From Comamonas sp. BIGb0124 (GTDB lineage Bacteria > Pseudomonadota > Gammaproteobacteria > Burkholderiales > Burkholderiaceae_C): a DNA stretch of 64,000 nt. Positions 45,579-52,749 of this stretch are shown here, in pieces. The DNA lies in assembly GCF_003752175.1 (NCBI RefSeq), contig NZ_RJVF01000012.1, positions 124,001-188,000 of the forward strand, in the 5' to 3' direction. The notes beneath the pieces were generated by a model. The model was not told where the DNA came from. It saw only the letters and a program-made list of their open reading frames with translations, and ran no database searches. A program made the position numbers and the translations under genes. How positions within the stretch are numbered: position 1 is the first letter of the stretch; every line of letters begins with the position of its first letter.

Positions 45579-47936
45579 TTACCTCTTGAGTCGGGCCCGG
45601 GCACGGCCGCGCAGAGCCAGATACCAGACCATGGCCAGCAGGACGGCAGCCGCCGCGCCGCCGAAGACCATCAGGTAGGGCCGCTGCGACAGGAACCACT
45701 GCACGTAGCGTATGGGGCCAAGGTCACCTACATGATAGGTCTGGTCGGCCACGAGACTGGAGACCTCGCGGCCGGAAATCACGGCAAGGCTGCCCTGGAT
45801 GCGTTTGACCAGGTCGGCATCCATCAGCGTCGACACGGCGTTCTGCAGGCTGCCCGAGGAATCGCCGGCCACCACGACCACGCTGCGGCCCGACGACAGC
45901 GGCGATTCGAAGCCGGTGAGATAGGCATCCGAGCCGTTGCTGCGGAAACCGATCGTGGCCCGCGAGTCGTTGACGTTCACGCGCGAATCGGAATCCCACC
46001 AGTTGGCGATCTTGTAGACCAGATCCGAGACCTGGAACGTGCGCGTATCGCCCTGCCGGGCCACCGGCATGCGCGAGGCCCACTGGGTGATCAGCGGCTG
46101 GTTGTCGCCCGAAGCCAGCACCAGCAGATCCTTGCCGCCCATCGATTGCACTTCGCCGGGCTGCACCACCGAGACCTGCGTCGCCGGATAACCGGTGGAC
46201 TCGCCCATGCGGCCCATCAGGGTCAGGTAAGCCGACCAGTCGCCCACGCCGGCATTGGAAGGCATCACCACGGCCGAGTCCGACAGATCGGCCATGCGCG
46301 TGAAGGGGAAACCCATGTTGCTGAACGCAGCCAGGTCGGGCATGGCGATGAAATGCGGCAGGCCCGAGATGTCGATGGTCGACTCCGGATCGATCGTGCC
46401 CTTCACGTTGTCCAGGGGGGCCTCGCAGCTGCCCTTGGACATTTCATAGTAGTAGTGGAACTGCAGTTGCGACTTCGACGGCAACTGGAACAGCGGCAGG
46501 TCGAAAGGCGCGTTCACCGGCTGGACGCCCGCAGGCACGAAGCGGTTGACCAGGCGCTCGAGCGCCGTGTCGCCCAGATGGCCTGCCGCGGTCAGCGGGA
46601 AGGCCAGCAGGAACTGCTGGTTGATGTTGACGTTGAGCGTCGACTTGCCGGAGGCCACGCGCGGCGTGTAGCGGTACTTCAGATCGATGCGCGCGCCCTT
46701 GCCGCGCCAGGCGTACAGGTCGGGCGGGACCCGCATGTTCACGCGGATCAGGTCGGGGGCGTAGCCGCTGACTTCCAGGTCCTGGGTCTGTGCCAGTTCG
46801 CCGAAACGAACCGGCCGGTCGCCACGCAGCCAGTTGGGCGCATCGTAGGCGACGCGGGGCTTGGTCTCGGTGAATTGCGTGATGGTCGCGGTCTGCCCCG
46901 ACAGGGGGGCATTGCCCAGGGCCAGCGCCTCGGCCGCACGCTTGAGCTCGTTCGCGTCGCGGCCCATCACCAGCAGCAGCTTGCCGTTGGGATCGCGCGG
47001 ATTGGTCTGCACCGAAATCGTCGGGCCCGTCACGCTCTCGGGCGTGGCCACGCCGTTGAGCCGCTCACGGCCGGTCAGCAGCACCACGGCATTGCCGGTG
47101 GCCGGCAGGTCGCGCAATGCGTCGAACTTGGCGCCGCGGTAGCCGGCCTTGGCACCGAACCACGACGACAGGCTGCCCGCGGCTTCCAGCACATCGTTGC
47201 CGGGCGGGTTGGCGAAGACGAAGGGCAGGTTGAGCTGCTGCACGTCGCGCTCGTCGAAGAAAGGCAGCGGCAACTGGCCGAGATCGTTCTGCAGCGCCAC
47301 CGGGGCCACCGTCAGCTCCAGCACGCTGCTGTTGCTGACCGTCGCCCACAGGCTGGAGTGCGCCGGATCCTCGCACTCGTTGGTGTAATGGCCGATGAGC
47401 TGGACACCCACCCGGTTGTAGTCCGTCAGCACACGGACCGGAATGGGCACGTCGCGCGTGAGATTGGTGCCGGCCTGGTCCTTGGGCACCGGGATGGTCG
47501 CCACCACCTCGTCGTTCACCAGCACCCGCAGGTGCGAGAGTTCGGTGATGAGCGACGGCGAGTAGCTGTAATTCATGCGCAGGCGGGCGCCGACGATGAT
47601 CTCGTCGGATCGCACGGAGAACGGCACGCTGTTGATGCCGTCCACGCCACGCAACTGCAGTGGATAGATCGCGCCGAGCTGGCGCAGCGTCAGGCGATGC
47701 ACCCGGTTGCCACCCACGGCGCTGTTGCCCGTCGGCTGGAAGGATGCATCGGTCGGCAGCACCGCAGCCGAGCCGCCCACGGGCGCCACGGCCGGCGCGG
47801 GCGAACCGGCGGCCGGCGGTGCACCGGCAGAACCGGTGTTCTGCGCCAAGGCCAGCGGCGAGCAGATCACCGCACAGGCAGCAGCCAGGGCCGCTCTCGT
47901 CAGCGGTCTATGCCGCATCGAAAAATAGACAGACAT
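45579..47936 (-). CDS. bcsB: Cellulose synthase regulatory subunit BcsB
   Basis: Periplasmic, membrane-anchored partner of BcsA, 785 residues. The signal peptide is at about 8-31. Two carbohydrate-binding/flavodoxin-like repeats follow (VRSDEIIVGARLRMNYSYSPSL; SYVLTGRERL-type loops), and one C-terminal TM helix near 755-775 (PYLMVFGGAAAAVLLAMVWYLAL) ends in a basic tail. It guides the growing glucan out of BcsA. ATG 47936 shares one base with the bcsA stop (TGATG), a tight coupling that fits the 1:1 complex. The frame upstream of it is inside bcsA. Confidence 0.95.
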   Translation of the reverse strand: MSVYFSMRHRPLTRAALAAACAVICSPLALAQNTGSAGAPPAAGSPAPAVAPVGGSAAVLPTDASFQPTGNSAVGGNRVHRLTLRQLGAIYPLQLRGVDGINSVPFSVRSDEIIVGARLRMNYSYSPSLITELSHLRVLVNDEVVATIPVPKDQAGTNLTRDVPIPVRVLTDYNRVGVQLIGHYTNECEDPAHSSLWATVSNSSVLELTVAPVALQNDLGQLPLPFFDERDVQQLNLPFVFANPPGNDVLEAAGSLSSWFGAKAGYRGAKFDALRDLPATGNAVVLLTGRERLNGVATPESVTGPTISVQTNPRDPNGKLLLVMGRDANELKRAAEALALGNAPLSGQTATITQFTETKPRVAYDAPNWLRGDRPVRFGELAQTQDLEVSGYAPDLIRVNMRVPPDLYAWRGKGARIDLKYRYTPRVASGKSTLNVNINQQFLLAFPLTAAGHLGDTALERLVNRFVPAGVQPVNAPFDLPLFQLPSKSQLQFHYYYEMSKGSCEAPLDNVKGTIDPESTIDISGLPHFIAMPDLAAFSNMGFPFTRMADLSDSAVVMPSNAGVGDWSAYLTLMGRMGESTGYPATQVSVVQPGEVQSMGGKDLLVLASGDNQPLITQWASRMPVARQGDTRTFQVSDLVYKIANWWDSDSRVNVNDSRATIGFRSNGSDAYLTGFESPLSSGRSVVVVAGDSSGSLQNAVSTLMDADLVKRIQGSLAVISGREVSSLVADQTYHVGDLGPIRYVQWFLSQRPYLMVFGGAAAAVLLAMVWYLALRGRARARLKR

Positions 47937-50164
47937 CAATCCCCCGTATCCAGTTTTGTTTTGACGACCTTGAGTTCGCCCTTGCGCCAGGAATCCACCA
48001 TCGACCAGAGATGCACGAAGACCAGGCCGAAACCCCGGGCTCCCGTGCGAAACACCGTGCCGAGCGCGTTCAGCGGCGCATCGCGCTGGGTCTTGCCCCA
48101 TTCGCGTGTCCAGATGTCGGCACGGGCAAACGTCATTTGCGCGAACTCGACCTGCTGGGCGGGCGTGAGGTCACGCAGTTGCAGTCCGACCCGGTTGCCG
48201 CGTGCAAACACCACATCGGCCGGGAACACCGACTCGGCGCGGTTGCGGAACAACGAGACACGAACCTGCTCGTGCAGATTCACCACCGCGCCTTCCGGCA
48301 ACTGGATGCCGATGCCGCCCTGCGAGAAGTCCGTCATGTCGCAGGCGATGGTCTGGCCACCCGGCAGGTGCAGCGCGGCCGGCAGGTCGAGCGGCACACG
48401 CGGGTTGTCGCGCACCTGGCGCGTCTCGCTGGCCGCCGCCACGCAGGCGCAGATGATCAGCATGTTGTAGAAAGTCCAGAACAAGTTGATCAGCATGGTG
48501 AAGGCCAGGCCGCTCGTTCCTTCCGCAGAGAACACCAGGTGCATGACGCCGGCGATGAAACCCGCCAGATTCAGCAGCAGCAGGATCAGGTAGGGCCGCG
48601 CCATCACCCAGTCGAAGTAGGCCTTCTCGATCACCCCGCCCTTGGCCGTCACGTTGAACTTGCCCAGCTTGGGGTTGATGAAGGCCACCAGCACCGGCCG
48701 CAGGATGTACCAGGCCAGCACCGACTCGTAGACCTCGTTCCAGAACGAATGCCGGAACTGCCCCTGCACCCGCGAATTGGTCATCGTCGCGTGCAGGATG
48801 TGAGGCATGGCGTAGGCCGTGATCATCAGGGCCGAAGCCTCGAAGATCTGGATGTCGAACAGCAGGAAGGCCAGCGGCGCGGTCAGGAAGATGAGCCGCG
48901 GCAGGCCGTAGAAGAAGTGCAGCATGGCATTGAGGTAGCACAGCCGCTGCCCGAGTTTCAGCCCCGGCCCGAACAGCGGGTTGTCGACGCGGCAGATCTG
49001 CGCCATGCCCCGCGCCCAGCGGATCCGCTGTCCGATGTGCCCGGACAGACTTTCCGTGGCCAGGCCGGCGGCCTGCGGAATCGCGAGATAGGCCGTGTTG
49101 TAGCCGGCCCGGTTCATCTTGAGCGCGGTGTGGGCGTCTTCCGTCACGGTCTCCACGGCGATGCCGCCGACTTCCAGCAGCGGCGCGCGGCGCAGCACGG
49201 CACATGAACCGCAGAAGAAGGTCGCGTTCCAGAGGTCGTTGCCGTCCTGAATCAGGCCGTAGAACAGCTCGCCTTCGTTGGGCGTGGTGCGGAAGGTGCC
49301 GAGGTTCTTCTCGAACGGATCGGGCGAAAAGAACACGTGCGGCGTCTGCAGCATGGCCAGCTTGGGGTCACGCAGGAACCAGCCGATGCTCACCTGCAGG
49401 AAGGACCGTGTCGGAATATGGTCGCAGTCGAAAATGGCGACGAACTCGCCTTCCATGAGCTTGAGCGCCGAGTTGATGTTGCCGGCCTTGGCGTGGAAGT
49501 TGTTGTCGCGCGTGACGTAACCCACGCCCATCATCTCGCAGAACTCGCGGAACTCGGGGCGGCGGCCGTCGTCGAGCACAAAGACCTTGAACTTGTCGGC
49601 CGGCCAGTCGATCGCCAACGCGTTGTAGACCGTCTGTTTCACCACCGACAGCGGCTCGTTGTACGTGGGAATCAGAATGTCGACGCTGGGCCAGGTCTGC
49701 GGATCGGCCGGCAGCGGCTCCGGCCGCCGCTGCAGCGGCCAGGCCGTCTGAAAATACCCGAGCAGCAGCGTGATCAGCGCATACAACTCGGCGATCAGCA
49801 GCGCGAAGCCGAAAAAGGCGTCCAGGAAGGTCTCGAAGCCCAGCGTCGACGTGAGGCGCCAGTACATATAGCGCAGCGAGGCGATCAGCGACAGGATGAT
49901 CATCGTCAGGATGGCCAGCCGGCCGGGCACCTTGCGCAGCACCAGGGCGAGCACCACGCAGGTGCCGGCAAAGATCGCCTGCATGGTGACATCCAGCGGC
50001 ACCGTCACCACGGTGATGAACAGCACGGCGGCGAAGGCGATCGCGGCATAACGCAGCACCGGATGGTCCCAGCCCCGCGAAGCCAGCATGCGGTCGCCCA
50101 GACCGGCCAGTCGATGAGCCCAGCTCGGCGGGCGATCGGCAGAAGGGACTTCGGTGGTGCTCAT
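47936..50164 (-). CDS. bcsA: Cellulose synthase catalytic subunit BcsA (UDP-forming)
   Basis: Inner-membrane GT2 processive synthase of 742 residues that polymerises UDP-glucose. Several N-terminal TM helices precede the catalytic loop. VFVLDDGRR, FDCDHIPTR (DxD), VTEDAHTA (TED) and GQRIRWARG (QxxRW) are all present. More TM helices follow. The C-terminal PilZ domain has RDNPR (RxxxR) near 598 and DFSQGGIG ([D/N]xSxxG), so it should be switched on by c-di-GMP. The length is shorter than E. coli BcsA, which has a longer N-terminus. It follows bcsQ by 28 bp. Confidence 0.97.
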   Translation of the reverse strand: MSTTEVPSADRPPSWAHRLAGLGDRMLASRGWDHPVLRYAAIAFAAVLFITVVTVPLDVTMQAIFAGTCVVLALVLRKVPGRLAILTMIILSLIASLRYMYWRLTSTLGFETFLDAFFGFALLIAELYALITLLLGYFQTAWPLQRRPEPLPADPQTWPSVDILIPTYNEPLSVVKQTVYNALAIDWPADKFKVFVLDDGRRPEFREFCEMMGVGYVTRDNNFHAKAGNINSALKLMEGEFVAIFDCDHIPTRSFLQVSIGWFLRDPKLAMLQTPHVFFSPDPFEKNLGTFRTTPNEGELFYGLIQDGNDLWNATFFCGSCAVLRRAPLLEVGGIAVETVTEDAHTALKMNRAGYNTAYLAIPQAAGLATESLSGHIGQRIRWARGMAQICRVDNPLFGPGLKLGQRLCYLNAMLHFFYGLPRLIFLTAPLAFLLFDIQIFEASALMITAYAMPHILHATMTNSRVQGQFRHSFWNEVYESVLAWYILRPVLVAFINPKLGKFNVTAKGGVIEKAYFDWVMARPYLILLLLNLAGFIAGVMHLVFSAEGTSGLAFTMLINLFWTFYNMLIICACVAAASETRQVRDNPRVPLDLPAALHLPGGQTIACDMTDFSQGGIGIQLPEGAVVNLHEQVRVSLFRNRAESVFPADVVFARGNRVGLQLRDLTPAQQVEFAQMTFARADIWTREWGKTQRDAPLNALGTVFRTGARGFGLVFVHLWSMVDSWRKGELKVVKTKLDTGD

Positions 50165-50192
50165 CGGAATGTGCCGGTTAAATCAAAAAAAG

Positions 50193-50987
50193 TCAGGCCG
50201 AGTGCGCGCTGGGATCAGCCCACGTCGTGCCGGTGTCGAAACGCGCCTGCAGCCACTGCACGCAGGTCGCGAAATCCTGCGCAGCCAGGCTGTGCGGTGC
50301 ATAGTCGAAGATGCTGCGCCGGAACGCCACGGCCTCGCCCACCGACGCGTCCTGATGGACCACGGCCGCCAGGCGTTCGCCCAGGTCCTGGCGCAGCACG
50401 CCGGCAACGTCGCGCGCCAACTGGCGCGAGGCGTCCATCTGGTTGATCACGTAGCCCGAGCCGACAAAATCCGGCCGGCCGGCGCAATAGGTCTGCAGCA
50501 GCCGTTCCATGCCGGGCAAGGTGGCATAGCTGCCGGCATCGGGCAGCGCCACGACCAGTGCGGCATGGGCCACCTGCAGCGCCTGCCGCAGATAGACCGA
50601 AGCCCCCGGCGGGGTGTCGAGCAGCACGATCGCGTCCTGCGACAGGCCCATGGCCTGCAGGTGACGCAGCAGCCAGTCGGGGTCATGGTGGATGGCCAGT
50701 TCGATCTGTTCGCGTTCGCTTTCGCCGACCTCACCGAAGGGCAGCACGACGACGCCGGATTCGCTCTGGACACACGCATCACGCCAGGGCGTACCGTCGA
50801 TCGCCGCGCGCGAAAGTCCGCCGGGATGCTCCAGATCCAGATTGAAGTGAAAACGCAAGGCGCTCTGGGGATCGAGATCGACCACCATGACCTGATGGCC
50901 GGCCCGGTGCAACGCGACGCTGAGATTGACCGTTACCGTGGTCTTGCCCACCCCGCCTTTGGGGGACACAACGGCTACGCGCTTCAT
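50193..50987 (-). CDS. bcsQ: Cellulose biosynthesis protein BcsQ (ParA/MinD ATPase)
   Basis: P-loop ATPase of 264 residues. The deviant Walker A SPKGGVGKTTVTVNL is at about 8-22. VVDLDPQSAL and LLDTPPGASVYLRQAL match the YhjQ family. Such proteins place the synthase at the pole or assist its assembly in the cytoplasm. ATG 50987 overlaps the bcsP stop by 4 bp (ATGA). Confidence 0.93.
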   Translation of the reverse strand: MKRVAVVSPKGGVGKTTVTVNLSVALHRAGHQVMVVDLDPQSALRFHFNLDLEHPGGLSRAAIDGTPWRDACVQSESGVVVLPFGEVGESEREQIELAIHHDPDWLLRHLQAMGLSQDAIVLLDTPPGASVYLRQALQVAHAALVVALPDAGSYATLPGMERLLQTYCAGRPDFVGSGYVINQMDASRQLARDVAGVLRQDLGERLAAVVHQDASVGEAVAFRRSIFDYAPHSLAAQDFATCVQWLQARFDTGTTWADPSAHSA

Positions 50988-51925
50988 AAGCGGTTGAGCT
51001 GCTGCAGCAGGCTGGTCGGCGCCGGCACGGGCGTCGCGGCAGCAGCAGGCCCGGGAGGCCCTCCTGGGCGAGGCGGGGCATCGCCGGCGACCGCCGCGCC
51101 GTGCAGCAGCCGGTCGAACACCGAGACGAGCGCGTCGGCAGGTGCTGGAGCGGGCGCGGGGATCGCCGGTTCCTGCGCCTTCAGCACCGCGCTCAGGGCC
51201 GATCGCAGCGGTGAAGACGAAACCGTGCTGCCCGTCACAGGGCTGGACGGCGCAGGCGTCGAGGCCGGCGCAGCCACGGCAGAGGCGGGTTGCCCCGGCA
51301 CCGCCGGCGCACCGTCCGGCAACACGGCCGTCACAGGCGGACGCGGCCGGGGGGGAATGAACTGGGCCTTGGAAGGCGGTTTGGCAACGGGGGCCGGCTC
51401 GGCAGCGACAGGGGCCGGGGCAGGCACAGGGGCCGTCACCGGCGCGGCTGGCGCGGCCGGCGCAGCCGTTGCGGCGCGGAACAGCGGCGCGTTGGCCAGC
51501 ACGGGCTCGACTCGCGTGTCGGCCTGCGGTGCAACCGCTTGCGGCGTGGCGACAGGCGCGGCAGCCGGTGCAGGCGACGATACTTCGGCGGCGGGCTTGC
51601 GGGAAAACAACCGTGCGGCGGCCGACATCATCCCGAGCGCAGCCGGCGCGGGAGCCAAGACAGGCGCAGGCGCAGGTGCCGAAGAAGGAACAGCGGCCGC
51701 GGGGAATGCCGGCTTGTCGAGCGGCGCAGGCGTCACGGGAACCGCCGCCGGCGGTGTCGACGCAACCTGCCCGGCCTCGGCTGCCGCAGTCTCGTGGACG
51801 GTGGACAGCAGGGGCCAGCGCGACAGGGACTCTCGCGCCAAGTCGTCACGCGCGATCTCCTTGTATGAGCTACCGCTCACACCGATTTCGGCAAACAGGC
51901 TCTTGACGTCGTCGAGTTCTCTCAT
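50984..51925 (-). CDS. bcsP: Proline-rich cellulose biosynthesis protein BcsP (BcsR-like N-terminus)
   Basis: The protein has 313 residues. The first 45 (DDVKSLFAEIGV ... SYKEIARDDLARESLSRWPLL) match the BcsR/YhjR domain. The remainder is an Ala/Pro/Val-rich disordered tail with three short hydrophobic motifs: NAPLFRAAT (about 155), VSVFDRLLHG (about 268) and SLLQQLNRL at the very end. These look like short linear binding motifs. It is cytoplasmic and probably works with BcsQ, to whose gene it is coupled. ATG 51925 is preferred; the frame upstream to 51964 has no similarity. The base composition is extreme because of the repeats of Ala and Pro codons. Confidence 0.8.
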   Translation of the reverse strand: MRELDDVKSLFAEIGVSGSSYKEIARDDLARESLSRWPLLSTVHETAAAEAGQVASTPPAAVPVTPAPLDKPAFPAAAVPSSAPAPAPVLAPAPAALGMMSAAARLFSRKPAAEVSSPAPAAAPVATPQAVAPQADTRVEPVLANAPLFRAATAAPAAPAAPVTAPVPAPAPVAAEPAPVAKPPSKAQFIPPRPRPPVTAVLPDGAPAVPGQPASAVAAPASTPAPSSPVTGSTVSSSPLRSALSAVLKAQEPAIPAPAPAPADALVSVFDRLLHGAAVAGDAPPRPGGPPGPAAAATPVPAPTSLLQQLNRL

Positions 51926-51960
51926 GGCAGGTCCCAAATCACAACATGCTGCCCTCGCAG

Positions 51961-52455
51961 TCAAGCAAAAATACTGGGCGCCTTGGGCACAGGCGCCTCC
52001 TTGCGCTCCAGGCGGAATTCAACACTCCCCAGGGCATCCGGTTCGGCGGCCTGACGGATCTTGAGCGCCGGGTCGATCCCCATGGCCGTGAACCAGGCTT
52101 GATAGACGCCTTCGAGGAAGGCGGCGCTCCAGCTCGCCGAGGTTTCGCCCAGCACCGCCACCAGCGGCGAAAGCTGGTGATTCACACGCAGGAAACCGCT
52201 GCTCTCTTCCAGAGAGACCAGGCCCCAGCGCATCGCCGACCAGCGCTCGTTCATCGCCACCTGAAGCTCGGGCAACGTCGCACTGGCGCCCAAGGGATAG
52301 GAGGCGGCAAAGCGCTGCCCCACACGCGCCATCAACACCCGCAGATCTGCGGGTGCCAATTGAGCTTCGAGCTCCTGGCCCAGCGTGCGCAAGAAGGGCG
52401 TCCACGACGGATCCGCCTGCAGTTCGCGTACGTAATGAATCAAAGGTGCATCCAT
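51961..52455 (-). CDS. bcsD: Cellulose synthase subunit BcsD
   Basis: The protein has 164 residues, close to the 156 of the Komagataeibacter subunit. It is mainly helical. WTPFLRTLGQELEAQL, RVLMARVGQRFA, LPELQVAMNERWSAMRWG and SASWSAAFLEGVYQAWFTAMG follow the family pattern. BcsD forms a periplasmic or cytoplasmic ring-like octamer that lines up synthase rows and improves crystalline cellulose; its gene marks the type I operon plan. ATG 52455 has AAGGGATAAACGAG upstream. It is the first gene of the operon. Confidence 0.88.
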   Translation of the reverse strand: MDAPLIHYVRELQADPSWTPFLRTLGQELEAQLAPADLRVLMARVGQRFAASYPLGASATLPELQVAMNERWSAMRWGLVSLEESSGFLRVNHQLSPLVAVLGETSASWSAAFLEGVYQAWFTAMGIDPALKIRQAAEPDALGSVEFRLERKEAPVPKAPSIFA

Positions 52456-52749
52456 CTCGTTTATCCCTTTTTTCAGTCTTTGCGCCGAAATCGTCCGGTC
52501 ATTGATGGGATGAATCTCAAGATTCCCAAAGCATTCACAACCGTACTCCCTTAGAACCCGGAGTCTACATGGCATTCAATTGTCAAAGACGCTCACTAAG
52601 TCTAGAGACTGACGTCGTCATCCGGTCTCGACTGGGAAAAATCTATTTTCCCCCGCGCCGCCATCTGTCGTCCGCATACCACAGTTCGACACACGATGTA
52701 CGAAACGGGACATGCCGTGCTGTGAATGGCCCGCGATCGGGCGATCCGC
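52456..52749 (-). promoter_or_regulatory. Leader and probable promoter region of the bcs operon
   Basis: This 294-bp stretch is poorer in GC and has no gene. A perfect dyad GAATCT-CA-AGATTC lies at 52512-52525, about 57-70 bp before the bcsD ATG. A second dyad AGTCT-AG-AGACT lies at 52599-52610. A TTGACA-like box reads leftwards at 52586-52581, but no good -10 lies 16-18 bp from it. The dyads are candidate operators. Confidence 0.45.

Noticed and set aside
52581-52586. TTGACA box as the bcs promoter -35
   Set aside because: No acceptable -10 hexamer lies 16-18 bp further leftwards; the nearest TAGACT is only 13 bp away.
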